From Larkinella knui (lineage in GTDB: Bacteria; Bacteroidota; Bacteroidia; Cytophagales; Spirosomataceae), in contig NZ_RQJP01000006.1 in assembly GCF_003858645.1 (NCBI RefSeq), positions 248,001 through 312,000 of the forward strand: a DNA stretch of 64,000 nucleotides, given 5' to 3'. The notes beneath the pieces were generated by a model. The model saw nothing but the letters and a program-made list of their open reading frames with translations, did not search any database and was not told where the DNA came from. The translations under genes and the position numbers were made by a program. Each line of letters starts with the position of its first letter. Within the stretch, counting starts at the first letter, position 1. Shown here in pieces: positions 1 through 8,933 of this stretch.

Positions 1-134
1 CGTTTTCCCGGGAGCTACGGACGGCCACCTACTGGGAACGCATCAACGGCGGCACCTGGCGACGCAACGCGCCCCTGTCGCGGGTCGGGCTGGGCGAACA
101 CCCGGTTATTCAGGCAAAGATTGCGCTGGAGTGA
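1..134 (+). CDS. C-terminal end of an unrecognised protein (partial)
   Basis: An open frame enters from the left edge and stops at TGA 132-134, giving about 43 visible residues ending in QAKIALE. The visible piece is rich in Arg, Trp and Gly. I do not recognise the family from this tail. Base composition is GC-rich like the bulk of the window, in sharp contrast to the AT-rich genes that begin about 60 bases downstream, so the boundary of the foreign-looking segment lies just after this stop codon. Confidence 0.55.
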   Translation, partial: FSRELRTATYWERINGGTWRRNAPLSRVGLGEHPVIQAKIALE

Positions 135-191
135 GGCACTATAGATGGTTATATGTTTCACGTCTTAAATTTGCTTTATTTGTAAAAAAAA

Positions 192-1076
192 ATGTACTAT
201 CGTCGGAAGGTAATTCTAGCTTTATTGGAACAATTTGGCGGACAATTAAATAAAATTGCCCTTCAAAAAACTCTCTTTTTGTTGTCTAGGCTACAGAAAA
301 AGCCAGTTTACGATTTCATACCTTATAAATATGGTTGTTACTCCTATCAGGCCGTTTGGGACTTAGGGGCATTGCAATTGCGTGGATTTGTTGAAAATAC
401 AGACAATCAATGGAATTTAACAAGTCATAAATTGCATTTGAACGAACTCACGAAAAACGATATTGAAATTATACGTTATCTAAAATACACTCTTAAAGAG
501 CTTAGTACTGATGAGCTTATTTACAAAACGTATCTTGAATATCCATTCTGGGCAATTAATAGTTTAAAAGCTGAGAAAATGCTTTCAGCTCAACAATATG
601 AGGCTGTCCAAAATCATAAACCTCAAAAAACCAATGTGTCGCTTTTCACCATTGGATACGAAGGAATCTCACTTGAAAGTTATTTTAATAAGCTTATTAT
701 TAACGATGTTAAAGTGCTATGTGATGTTCGTCGTAACGCAATAAGTCAAAAATTTGGTTTCTCTAAAAGTGACTTAGTTAAGGTTTGTAACGCATTAGGT
801 ATAATATATATACATCTGCCTGAATTGGGTATTCCAAGTGATAAACGAAAACATTTACAAGACCAAACTGATTACGACACACTTTTTGACGATTACAAAA
901 CAAATTATTTGTTTTTTCAACAGCACAATATCGATTGCATTCTTGATTTAGTATTAAAATATCATCGAGTTGCCTTGACTTGCTTTGAAGCTTCTTATTG
1001 CCAATGCCACAGAAGTAAGGTTGCAGAAGCAGTCGTTAATCACAATGACTGGAAATATGAATTGAACCATATTTAG
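192..1076 (+). CDS. DUF488 family protein with N-terminal winged-helix-like (SocA/Panacea-like) region
   Basis: 294 residues. Residues about 150-285 match the DUF488 family: a TIGYEG opening, a CDVRRN segment, and a CFEASYCQCHRSKVAEAV end resembling the usual cysteine/histidine-rich DUF488 C-terminus. Family members are often discussed as possible nucleases, but activity is unproven. Residues 1-100 (LQKTLFLLSRLQ, then FIPYKYGCYSYQA) recall the DUF4065/SocA winged-helix fold seen in Panacea-type antitoxins. That resemblance is by eye only. The ATG at 192 follows an A-rich leader. The next gene begins 8 bases after the stop, so the two are probably one transcript. Codon use and base composition are strongly AT-rich compared with every neighbour to the right, which suggests recent transfer. 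A role in defence or toxin-antitoxin biology is inference. Confidence 0.72.
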   Translation: MYYRRKVILALLEQFGGQLNKIALQKTLFLLSRLQKKPVYDFIPYKYGCYSYQAVWDLGALQLRGFVENTDNQWNLTSHKLHLNELTKNDIEIIRYLKYTLKELSTDELIYKTYLEYPFWAINSLKAEKMLSAQQYEAVQNHKPQKTNVSLFTIGYEGISLESYFNKLIINDVKVLCDVRRNAISQKFGFSKSDLVKVCNALGIIYIHLPELGIPSDKRKHLQDQTDYDTLFDDYKTNYLFFQQHNIDCILDLVLKYHRVALTCFEASYCQCHRSKVAEAVVNHNDWKYELNHI

Positions 1077-1084
1077 AAAGCTTG

Positions 1085-1903
1085 ATGAAAACGAAAGTTC
1101 TTATCACGGTAACAACATATCCTTTACCATCACGAAGCTACGACGAATTGGTATGTACTGCCGGTATTCTAGAGGATGGCAGTTGGATACGTATTTATCC
1201 TGTGCCTCTTAAATTTTTGCTAAAGTCTGATGCTCATAAATACCATTGGATAGAACTGGAATTGCAGAAACCGCGTAGGCAAGACTTTCGCCCAGAAAGC
1301 CATTCACCTGTACATCCCGACTTATCTGACATGATAGTTGGAGAGAAGATAGGCACTGAAAAGAACTGGATTAGGCGAAAAGTCTTCTGCTTACAAGATG
1401 TGCATAAAAATATGACTCGGCTTATTCAACTATCAAAAGAGCCTTCTAATAAATCTCTTGCTACTTTCAAACCGGCTCGAATTATTAGTTTTGATATAGA
1501 ACAAGACGATCGCAACTGGAAAACAGAATGGTTAGAACAAATGAAGCAATTGAATCTGTTTACAGGTGACCAAGATCGTCGTAGTTTGATACGCAAGATA
1601 CCTTACAAGTTTTTTTATAAATTTTGTGATGAAGCTGGAAAAATTAGCAGATTAATGATTGAGGATTGGGAGATTGGTCAATTATATTGGAATTGTTTAC
1701 ATAGGGCGGATGGAGATGAACAAGCCGCCTTACAAAAAGTAAGAGAAAAATATAACGAGACTTTTATCAATAATCGTGATATATACCTTTTTTTAGGGAC
1801 TACAAAAGAATGGCATATGAGACGTGCGCCAAACCCGTTTGTTATTATCGGTATTTTCTATCCAATGAATGACTCTTTACAACCTCAACTTTCTTTATTT
1901 TAA
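1085..1903 (+). CDS. DUF488-partner protein, probable OB-fold-like domain protein
   Basis: 272 residues from the ATG at 1085 (a TTG lies one codon earlier). The N-terminus (VLITVTTYPLPSRSYDELVC, then DGSWIRIYPVPLKFL) is strand-rich. I associate this pattern with proteins encoded next to DUF488 genes and sometimes described as carrying two OB-like domains, a fold that often binds nucleic acid. No catalytic motif is obvious. The C-terminus (WHMRRAPNPFVIIGIFYPM, then QPQLSLF) is compact, with no membrane segment or signal peptide, so the protein is probably cytoplasmic. It starts 8 bases after the DUF488 gene and shares its AT-rich composition, so the two probably moved as a unit. Function is unknown; nucleic-acid binding is inferred from the suspected fold. 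Confidence 0.65.
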   Translation: MKTKVLITVTTYPLPSRSYDELVCTAGILEDGSWIRIYPVPLKFLLKSDAHKYHWIELELQKPRRQDFRPESHSPVHPDLSDMIVGEKIGTEKNWIRRKVFCLQDVHKNMTRLIQLSKEPSNKSLATFKPARIISFDIEQDDRNWKTEWLEQMKQLNLFTGDQDRRSLIRKIPYKFFYKFCDEAGKISRLMIEDWEIGQLYWNCLHRADGDEQAALQKVREKYNETFINNRDIYLFLGTTKEWHMRRAPNPFVIIGIFYPMNDSLQPQLSLF

Positions 1904-1945
1904 ATTGATAATCAACAATTATAAAACTAAAAGCCTCGCTCCCAT

Positions 1946-2392
1946 ATGAAATTCCAAACCACCCTCCTAAGCCACGGAAAAACCGCCACCGGCGTTGAAG
2001 TACCGCCGGAAGTCGTGGCCAGTCTGGGAACCAGCAAGAAACCCGCGGTTCGGGTGACCATCAACGGGTATACGTATCGAAGTAGTGTGGCCGTCATGGG
2101 CGGCAAATTTATGCTGGGCGTCAGTGCCGAAAACCGGGCGGGCGCGGGTGTGGCCGCCGGGGATACCATCGAAGTTGACCTGGAACTCGATACTGAACCC
2201 CGCGAAGTTACCCTTCCGGCGGATTTTGTCGAGGCTCTGGAGGCAAATACCGATGCAAAGTGGTTTTTTGATAGCCTGTCGTATAGCAACAAACGACGCC
2301 ACATCCTGTCCATCGAAGACGCCAAAACCGCTCAGACCCGGCAACAGCGCATTGCCAAATCGATCGGGATGTTTCAGGAAGGCAAAGCTTAA
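1946..2392 (+). CDS. DUF1905 / YdeI-OmpD-associated family protein
   Basis: 148 residues. The N-terminal half (MKFQTTLLSHGKTATGVEVP, a VRVTINGYTYRSSV strand, then GDTIEVDLELD) is typical of DUF1905. The C-terminal half (PADFVEALEANTDAKWFFDSLSYSNKRRHILSIEDAKTAQTRQ in the protein, residues about 95-138) matches the YdeI/OmpD-associated helical module, linked in some bacteria to resistance to bacteriocins or cationic peptides. The family biochemistry is not settled. It is a soluble protein without signal peptide. Composition returns here to the GC-rich background, so the foreign segment ends at about 1930. It converges with the DinB-like gene on the opposite strand. Confidence 0.85.
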   Translation: MKFQTTLLSHGKTATGVEVPPEVVASLGTSKKPAVRVTINGYTYRSSVAVMGGKFMLGVSAENRAGAGVAAGDTIEVDLELDTEPREVTLPADFVEALEANTDAKWFFDSLSYSNKRRHILSIEDAKTAQTRQQRIAKSIGMFQEGKA

Positions 2393-2430
2393 AAACAATC
2401 TAATCTGCTGCGGATTGCCAATCAGCAAAC

Positions 2431-3087
2431 TCAATCCTTGGCCGGTTTCGCGCCGGGCAGGCGGCTTTTCAGAAAGGAAATCTGGCCCCGGTGGTTTGAT
2501 TCATGTTCACAGACGTGAAACCACTTCCAATAAGTGTTGACGGGCTGCTCTTTTGACCAGATCGGATCGAGGGCCAGCAGCCATTTATCATTTTTAGTTT
2601 TCAGCAGTGTTAACGTCTTTTCCCGCACTGCCGACAGCTTTTCGAGGTAATACGGCACGTCGTGACCTTTGATTTCCTGACGTCCGGCATCGCCCAGCTC
2701 CATCGCGGCTCCCCACTCCTTTTTTTCCTCTTCATTCAGTTCCTGCCGCCCTTCAAACGTGTTGATCTGGTAAAAATAATCGACAGCCGCCAGGTGCAGC
2801 AGCAAACCGCCGATGGTGTTGGCGTGGGGATCGAACAAGAAGTCGAGTTGGGCCATCGTCAGGCTTTTCACAGAACGGATGATCGTGTCCCGGTTGTAGT
2901 TGAGCATCGATACCAGCGTACCAATTTGCGGTGAATACCCTTTCATGGGTCCAATGACTAACAGACTGTCTTCCGGTGCAAAGCCGTGCGCGGTGGCCGT
3001 TTGAGGAAATACGCCCGGAATAGCCAGGCTCGCAGCCGCCGTCAGACCGTAGTTCATGAAGGTTCGACGCGAAAAGTTCTGATTCAT
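2431..3087 (-). CDS. DinB-like (DUF664/DfsB) family protein with export signal
   Basis: 218 residues. The N-terminus carries SRRTFMNYGLTAAASLAIPG, a Tat-like twin-arginine signal, so the protein is probably exported. The remainder is a four-helix DinB-type bundle with the usual spaced histidines: LLLHLAAVDYFYQ around residue 97 and CEHESNHRGQISFLKSR near the C-terminus. In DinB folds these histidines bind a metal. Substrates of exported members are unknown, and some cytoplasmic relatives are thiol-transferases. It lies 40 bases downstream of the large protease gene on the same strand and may share its transcript. An exported DinB-like protein is less usual than the cytoplasmic forms. Confidence 0.82.
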   Translation of the reverse strand: MNQNFSRRTFMNYGLTAAASLAIPGVFPQTATAHGFAPEDSLLVIGPMKGYSPQIGTLVSMLNYNRDTIIRSVKSLTMAQLDFLFDPHANTIGGLLLHLAAVDYFYQINTFEGRQELNEEEKKEWGAAMELGDAGRQEIKGHDVPYYLEKLSAVREKTLTLLKTKNDKWLLALDPIWSKEQPVNTYWKWFHVCEHESNHRGQISFLKSRLPGAKPAKD

Positions 3088-3126
3088 AACCGTACGTTTG
3101 AAAGGTGAGATGGAAACTAAAAGTAC

Positions 3127-6100
3127 TTATTCTTTCAGCAATTTACTACGCCGAACCGTCTGCCCTTTTTCATCCTGAATAAGAACAAAAAACAAGCCCG
3201 ACGGCAAGGTCGATACGTCGATAGTGCCGGAAAAATCGGTTGCCGACCGGCTCAATACCGCCGAACGCAGGGCTATTCCGCGAACATCAACCAGCGTAAA
3301 CCGGTAGGTCTGGCTTTTTATCGATTCGGGGACAAACTGGATCGTCACCTGTTTTGAAGCCGGATTAGGAGAAATCCGAAGACTTGATCCCGCACTACTG
3401 GGCGGATTTACCGCTGTAATAACATCAATCGTTGTTTCCTGCGAAACCAGTTCCCCGCAGCCGTTGGCATTCGCGCGAACCGAATACCGCCCCGATTGCC
3501 GGACCGTACACGATTGCTGGGTAGCTCCGGCGATGGGAACGCCGTTCAAAAACCATTGGTTGCCCGTCGGTGCGTTAGACGTCAGGGTATAACCGCTGCG
3601 GGTAATGGTCGGTGCCTGTACGTCTTTAACGGTAACCACCACAGCCGCCGACATCGCCGGTGGACATTCGCCCGACACCCGAACGCTATAAGACCCAGCC
3701 GCAGCCACCGACAGCGTGGCCGACGTAGCCGCCGAAACCGCCTGCCCATTCAAAAACCATTGATATGCATAACCCGCTACATCTTTGGCCCGCAACACCA
3801 CCGAACTACCCCGGCAGATGTCCGTTGCGCCATCCGCCGTCACAACCGCCACCACCTCAGAACCCGGCTTTGCCGTGACGGCGACCCGCGCCGAAGATGG
3901 ACAACCGGTTGCTTTTACCCGCAAATTATAGAGGTAATAATAGGCATCTTTCAGTGTATCCCCGTTAAATAACGCTCCGTTCAAACTCATGACACCGGGA
4001 ATACGGAACGGAAAACCGGTTACGCCGACGTTGCTTCGAAAAATGGTCGCACCATCTTCGTAGGCAATGCCAATCGCATACTCCCCCGCTTCGGGGATCG
4101 ACAGATTTAACAGGTAGTCGGCACCCGGATCTGTGGGGTCGTCCGATTGCTGGCCCGCCGGGGGTGTTCCAACGGGCGTATTGGGATTGCGAGTCGGAGT
4201 AACATCGAGCGTGACGCTGGAAACGAGCGTTCCATCCGGTTTCTGTACGGAAAAAGTGATCCGGCCCGCGCTACCGATATACAGCCGCGCGCTTTCCAGA
4301 ACGAGCGGTACCTGGGTGGAAATCAAAGGCTGCGGCCCAAAATTACCCGAATAGGTTCCGCCACCAAAAGCCTGTTTAGTGGCTGGCCCGACGGTTCCGG
4401 CAAACTGATTCAAGGCGGCATAATAAATACCACTGGCCGGCCGGCTGAGCGCCGTGGCCTGATTCCCTGCGCCAATCAGCGTACCACCGGTCGGGGCATC
4501 ATACCAGAAAGCGGTTCCACTACCGGTATTGCGCAGCGATACGGCGCTATTGTCACAGGCGGAAACCGAGAAACTTCCCTGATCGGTACTGGCCGCCGAA
4601 GTAGTCAGAATCGTAATCCGTTCGTCGTTTGACGGATCCTGATCTGCTGCCAACCGGGTTTGAACCGTAAAGCGATACGCCGTGGCGGTTTTAAATTCGG
4701 CCTGGCCCCGCAGCACCAGCTGCGCTTCCTGCGAAGGTCCCAGCGTTACTTTAAGTGTATCGCGCAGATTGGCGATGGCAGACCCAAAAGGCGCCAGAAT
4801 CTGGACGGTAACCGGAATATTTCGCTGTTCGGCCGAACCGTAATTCCGGACCGTCACCGCTACCTGAATGTCGGATTGATTGCAAAAACCGTTCTGGGGC
4901 GACACAATCGCCCGAATACCGACGTCGTTCTGGGGACGAACAAACCGCACGAGATAATCCTGCGTTTCGCCATTTGCGTAGCTCCCGCAAGCCTGCACGG
5001 CTCCGGCATCGCCCGTTTCGACGGTAACAATCCGCAGGCGCGTCGATTGCCCATCGGCCAGGCTGTCTGGTGTGGTCAAGGTTGTCGAGAAAGGTGCCGA
5101 CGGAGTCAACGCACCCGAGGTAGCCACCAGTTCGTCCGCATCGTCAAAATCGCCGTCTAAGTTCCAGTCAATGAAGGCTTTGGTGATCGTTGGCCGGTTT
5201 TCTCCGCAACTGCCAACCGTCACTTCCAGCGGTATTTTCTGACCAATCGAAACGTTTGTAATTACACTCGTAAAATCGGAATACGGCTGACAACCCGCAG
5301 CGCCGGTCTGGTCGATGGTTCCAAAGCGAACGCGGTCGATGCTGGCCGGGCCGGGTGTAGTGGCCGCCGACGCGCAGTAGGTTTTTCCACCAACGCCACT
5401 GACCAGCAAACCGAAATTTTGCTTTCCGGTCGACAGCGTTTTTTTGTGCGAAATGGTTAGGGTATAGGTTTTTCCGGGAATGGCGTCCGTAAGCAGAATC
5501 TGCTCGACATTATCCCGGATATTATCCCCTTTTGTGGCTGGATTAGCCGGATTAGCCGGGTCGAGCACCCAGGGCTGCCAGGTTTGTGAACCGTCGGCCA
5601 GTCGAATATCCAGATCATTGACCAGACGGGGAGTCCGGTTATTCAGATTGGCAGCCGAAGCGCCCAGCGAAACGCTTTCGGGATCGGTCCAGCAAATCGT
5701 GACGACCATAGGTCCGCGCCCCGATGCGACTAGCTGTACGGTTTGTTTTTCGCCCTGATTCAGCGTTCGCTCTTCCAGAACGTGACTTTTGTCGGTATTG
5801 CTAATGACTCGGGCGGCTTTTTCGACGTTGAGCAGCCCCCAGCCAAACCGGTAATCGGGACCGGGCGAATCACCGGCCTCCTCAGCGGTATGCAAGGCCA
5901 GTCCTTTCAAGGTCGATGCGCGCATGAGTTGTCCGTTGTGCAACTGGGCATAGTATTCCTGCAACAAAAGCAGTGAGCCGGAAACGTTGGGAGCCGCCAT
6001 CGATGTGCCCGACAGGGTTGCGTAGGCATTGTCATTGGCCGACCCCGCCGACAGCACACTGACGCCGACGCCGACTATATCCGGCTTAATGCGCCCGTCG

Positions 6101-7137
6101 TCGGTTGGGCCCCAGGAACTGAAGCTCGCCAGCCGAACATCTGAAGGTTGCGCGTATTCGGTCGGAATACCGCTGATGGCCCCTACCGACAGAATATTCT
6201 TGGCATTGCAGTCCGTCGAAATCTGGTCGTAGCCATTCTGATTGTTGCGGGCGGTTTTGCTCATGACCTTCGTGTTGCTGAGCCAATACGAAACGCCGGC
6301 CCCCGGCCCATTCTGCCCGTGCGTATTCCCCGCCGATTTTACCGGCAGATAATAAGGAGCGGCCACGGTAATGCGGTCCCAGTCACGGGCACCATTGTTA
6401 TAAATTCCGAATTTATAATCTTCTGAAGCACTGATGGTTGTATCGCCCCACCACTCCCATTTGATGTCGCCGGCCCGTTCCGAATTAAAAATCCAGCCAG
6501 CCTGAATGTTGTAGGAATGATTGGAAAGCAGCAGATCAGCCGCAGCCGCAGCCACTTCGGCGTTGTCATTGTCGAAATCGTACGCTTTCAGATTGGCGCC
6601 AAAAGCCATCCCCCGCGCCCGGTCGTTAACTCCCTGTCCGATCATAATTCCGGCAACGTGCGTTGGATGGGTGCTAATAGCCTGAACACTATCGATTTGC
6701 GTAACCCGACCGGTTAGTTCGACGTGCGTTGGCCGCACTTTTCCGCCGTCCCAGATGGCCAGTTTATCGCGCACGGCCGGACTACTTCCAGACAGGTTGA
6801 GGCCGAGAGAGCCGCCGGTATAAAGCGAAGAGGTGCGCGTCGTATTGCCCGCGCGTGTGGCACTGGTTGTTGCATTAAACAGCAGATTACCGCGTTCGTC
6901 ACTATCATGAAGAATCAAAATCGTTCCGTCCGATCGTTCCTGACGCAGGGGAATCAACCGCTTTTGAGCCATTTCGACGGCGCGACGGTAGGATGCACGA
7001 TTGGTCTGTTGCAAACTTTGGCTAAGCCGGTTGAGCGCCGTTCGCTGTTGCTGGTTATAAAGCGGTTTTTGGGCATGGGCGCTGAAAACCATTCCTCCGA
7101 ACAACACAACCCACAGATATCGTAAATGTACAGACAT
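3127..7137 (-). CDS. Secreted S8 (subtilisin-like) serine protease with GEVED, CARDB and T9SS sorting domains
   Basis: 1336 residues from the ATG at 7137 (a TTG seven codons upstream is possible but less likely). A signal peptide ends at the AHAQ site. The catalytic triad is visible: Asp in AIWDGGKV (about residue 130), His in THPTHVAGI (about 160) and Ser in LSGTSMAAPN (about 379). The protease domain is followed by a P-domain-like region, a GEVED repeat (DWNLDGDFDDADE), a CARDB-like segment, Ig-like repeats (FWYDAPTGGT; YQWFLNG), and a C-terminal T9SS type-A domain (RISPNPASKQV, then GLFFVLIQDEKG). It is therefore predicted to cross the outer membrane by the Por/T9SS route and be released or attached to the surface. 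Likely role: extracellular protein degradation. Confidence 0.93.
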   Translation of the reverse strand: MSVHLRYLWVVLFGGMVFSAHAQKPLYNQQQRTALNRLSQSLQQTNRASYRRAVEMAQKRLIPLRQERSDGTILILHDSDERGNLLFNATTSATRAGNTTRTSSLYTGGSLGLNLSGSSPAVRDKLAIWDGGKVRPTHVELTGRVTQIDSVQAISTHPTHVAGIMIGQGVNDRARGMAFGANLKAYDFDNDNAEVAAAAADLLLSNHSYNIQAGWIFNSERAGDIKWEWWGDTTISASEDYKFGIYNNGARDWDRITVAAPYYLPVKSAGNTHGQNGPGAGVSYWLSNTKVMSKTARNNQNGYDQISTDCNAKNILSVGAISGIPTEYAQPSDVRLASFSSWGPTDDGRIKPDIVGVGVSVLSAGSANDNAYATLSGTSMAAPNVSGSLLLLQEYYAQLHNGQLMRASTLKGLALHTAEEAGDSPGPDYRFGWGLLNVEKAARVISNTDKSHVLEERTLNQGEKQTVQLVASGRGPMVVTICWTDPESVSLGASAANLNNRTPRLVNDLDIRLADGSQTWQPWVLDPANPANPATKGDNIRDNVEQILLTDAIPGKTYTLTISHKKTLSTGKQNFGLLVSGVGGKTYCASAATTPGPASIDRVRFGTIDQTGAAGCQPYSDFTSVITNVSIGQKIPLEVTVGSCGENRPTITKAFIDWNLDGDFDDADELVATSGALTPSAPFSTTLTTPDSLADGQSTRLRIVTVETGDAGAVQACGSYANGETQDYLVRFVRPQNDVGIRAIVSPQNGFCNQSDIQVAVTVRNYGSAEQRNIPVTVQILAPFGSAIANLRDTLKVTLGPSQEAQLVLRGQAEFKTATAYRFTVQTRLAADQDPSNDERITILTTSAASTDQGSFSVSACDNSAVSLRNTGSGTAFWYDAPTGGTLIGAGNQATALSRPASGIYYAALNQFAGTVGPATKQAFGGGTYSGNFGPQPLISTQVPLVLESARLYIGSAGRITFSVQKPDGTLVSSVTLDVTPTRNPNTPVGTPPAGQQSDDPTDPGADYLLNLSIPEAGEYAIGIAYEDGATIFRSNVGVTGFPFRIPGVMSLNGALFNGDTLKDAYYYLYNLRVKATGCPSSARVAVTAKPGSEVVAVVTADGATDICRGSSVVLRAKDVAGYAYQWFLNGQAVSAATSATLSVAAAGSYSVRVSGECPPAMSAAVVVTVKDVQAPTITRSGYTLTSNAPTGNQWFLNGVPIAGATQQSCTVRQSGRYSVRANANGCGELVSQETTIDVITAVNPPSSAGSSLRISPNPASKQVTIQFVPESIKSQTYRFTLVDVRGIALRSAVLSRSATDFSGTIDVSTLPSGLFFVLIQDEKGQTVRRSKLLKE

Positions 7138-7215
7138 AAAAAATGCTAACTCCAACAAGTTACCAAAACTGTTGAAGTTAGCACTAAAGAGAACGGATTT
7201 TTAATCCGTTTCGTA

Positions 7216-7560
7216 TTAAACCGCCTTTTGGGCAGACAGAACGACGTCTTTTACCTTTTTAGTGGTCGCGTTAGAAACTTCGACCCGGTATGTACCGTTT
7301 ACGGCATCTTTCAAACCGAAATGAACCGTGTTTCCTTCTCCCAGTTGTTTGCTGGCAATTACTTCGCCGTTTAATTTTGACAACCGAACGGTAATCGGCT
7401 GGTCATCAACTCTATTTACAACGACTGTTACGTTGGCTTTTGGACCCGATTGGCCAACCAGCGCTTTCAGAAGTGATTGGGGCGTAACGGCATCAACTAC
7501 ACAAATCATAATAAAGCCCATTCCAAGGGCCATCAACGAAGCTTTCAGTGTGGTGTTCAT
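7216..7560 (-). CDS. Small exported hypothetical protein
   Basis: 114 residues with a hydrophobic N-terminal segment (about residues 7-25). The mature part is a short beta-rich domain (NVTVVVNRVDDQPITVRLSK, then GTYRVEVSNATTKKVKDVVL) that resembles the single beta-sandwich of DUF3244-like or T9SS-tail-like proteins. It has no recognisable catalytic residues. It is encoded 78 bases upstream of the protease gene on the same strand and could be co-transcribed with it. Periplasmic or envelope location is inferred from the signal. Function is unknown. Confidence 0.65.
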   Translation of the reverse strand: MNTTLKASLMALGMGFIMICVVDAVTPQSLLKALVGQSGPKANVTVVVNRVDDQPITVRLSKLNGEVIASKQLGEGNTVHFGLKDAVNGTYRVEVSNATTKKVKDVVLSAQKAV

Positions 7561-8019
7561 CTTTTTATTTGTTTACGGTGAAAAACCTTTTTTGTTATTG
7601 TTCAACAAAGTAACTATTAAAAGATGAAATTAATTTACACCCATTTAAAGCCTTGATTTTCAGTGCAATTTTAATTTCTGTATCTTATTGCAATTGTATT
7701 TATCAACACCAAATAATATTTTGTCCATAATAAAAAGAACTAAGTTTTATTCGTGTTCAAACCGTTTACTCAAGAAGCTCAATTATTTGAAAAATTCAAA
7801 GATTCTTTATATAATACAATTATATTTTTGTCGCCCACTGAAAAATCAGGTTAGACGAGCGATTATTTGAGTGGAAAAAATTTGATTCAGGACTGTATGA
7901 GCGTTTTTTGGCAAAACCAGGCTAACGGAGAGGCCGTAGAAAATGGCTACCTGAGCACTGAATAATACAACGCGGGAGGAGTATTGATTTTTGGTGAGTC
8001 TGGAAGGGGAAGTCACTAA
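7561..8019. other. AT-rich non-coding region
   Basis: About 460 bases with no convincing gene. The only open frames are short, low-complexity and have no family resemblance. The composition is clearly AT-rich. It holds the upstream region of the small exported protein (read leftward) and lies beyond the terminator of the mannosyltransferase gene. I see no RNA gene, array or insertion sequence here. Confidence 0.5.
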
Positions 8020-8020
8020 A

Positions 8021-8049
8021 AAGCGGTGTAGGCTGAACCTACACCGCTT
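8021..8049 (-). terminator. Intrinsic terminator overlapping the mannosyltransferase stop codon
   Basis: Perfect 12-bp stem (AAGCGGTGTAGG at 8021-8032 pairing with 8038-8049) with a 5-nt loop. On the minus strand it is followed by a T-run. The minus-strand stop codon at 8039-8041 lies inside the stem. Confidence 0.85.
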
Positions 8050-8839
8050 CCGAAGTTTCCGATTTGGCCGGAATCGGTTCCGGTTGTTTTCGGGGCGGTA
8101 TATAACGCCGGAAAAAGCTGGCAATTTTCATCTGAAGCACACCAAATACTGCTTCTTTAAATATTCCGCTCGACATTTTGGAGACGCCTTTGGTTCGATC
8201 GGTGAAAATAATGGGCACTTCCGCAATTCGGTAGCCGTATTTCCAGGCCAGAAACTTCATTTCGATCTGGAAAGCATACCCGACAAACCGAATATTATTT
8301 TGCAGAATGGTTTTCAGCACTTCCCGGCTATAGCAGATAAATCCAGCCGTAGGGTCCATTACCGACATACCGGTAATAAAACGAACGTAAATTCCGGCAA
8401 AATAGGACATCAGAACCCGACCCATCGGCCAGTTTACGACGTTTACGCCCGTAATGTAGCGGGAACCAATAGCCACGTCGTTGCCAGAATTGACACAAGC
8501 CTGGTAGAGCCGCACCAGATCGTCAGGATTGTGCGAGAAATCGGCATCCATTTCGCAAATATACCGATAGCCCTCGGCCAACGCCCATTGAAAACCAGCA
8601 ATATAGGCCGTCCCTAAGCCTAATTTTCCTTTGCGCTCCATCATATGCAGCCGCCACGGCAACCCGTCGGCCCCGTATTCATACTGCAATTCTTTCACCC
8701 GTAAGGCCGTGCCATCCGGTGAGCCGTCATCGACGATCAGCACATCGAAAGGAGTAGATAAACTCAAAACCTTCCGAATGATGACTTCAATATTTTCGAT
8801 TTCGTTGTAGGTCGGAATGACCACTAAGCATTCTTTCAA
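8039..8839 (-). CDS. Polyprenol monophosphomannose synthase (GT2, Dpm1-like)
   Basis: 266 residues. This GT2 glycosyltransferase opens with VVIPTYNEIENI, has VDDGSPDGT at 36-44, the metal-binding DAD at 98-100 (EMDADFSHNP) and the DPTAGFICYSREVL segment typical of dolichyl/polyprenyl-phosphate mannose synthases. The family transfers mannose from GDP-mannose to a polyprenyl phosphate on the cytoplasmic face of the inner membrane. The charged, proline-containing tail has no membrane helices, as in single-domain Dpm1 enzymes. Its product would feed envelope glycan or O-mannosylation reactions. It is followed by a strong terminator, so it is the last gene of its unit. Confidence 0.88.
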   Translation of the reverse strand: MKECLVVIPTYNEIENIEVIIRKVLSLSTPFDVLIVDDGSPDGTALRVKELQYEYGADGLPWRLHMMERKGKLGLGTAYIAGFQWALAEGYRYICEMDADFSHNPDDLVRLYQACVNSGNDVAIGSRYITGVNVVNWPMGRVLMSYFAGIYVRFITGMSVMDPTAGFICYSREVLKTILQNNIRFVGYAFQIEMKFLAWKYGYRIAEVPIIFTDRTKGVSKMSSGIFKEAVFGVLQMKIASFFRRYIPPRKQPEPIPAKSETSEAV

Positions 8840-8933
8840 GAGTTGAATCGGGTTAGAGTACGCTACTTTTAAATTAACAGGAAAAATACCGGTTTCATGT
8901 ATTAATCGCCTTAAAATTTGTTAAAACCGGCTA

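Noticed and set aside
1927-2434. Two minus-strand open frames over the YdeI-like gene
   Set aside because: Both are shadows of a clear DUF1905/YdeI gene on the plus strand.
7138-7158. TTG start for the S8 protease
   Set aside because: The ATG at 7137 gives a standard signal peptide. The TTG version adds seven residues for no reason.
7688-7870. 60-codon plus-strand frame in AT-rich DNA
   Set aside because: Low-complexity sequence with no start context or family. It is expected by chance in AT-rich DNA.
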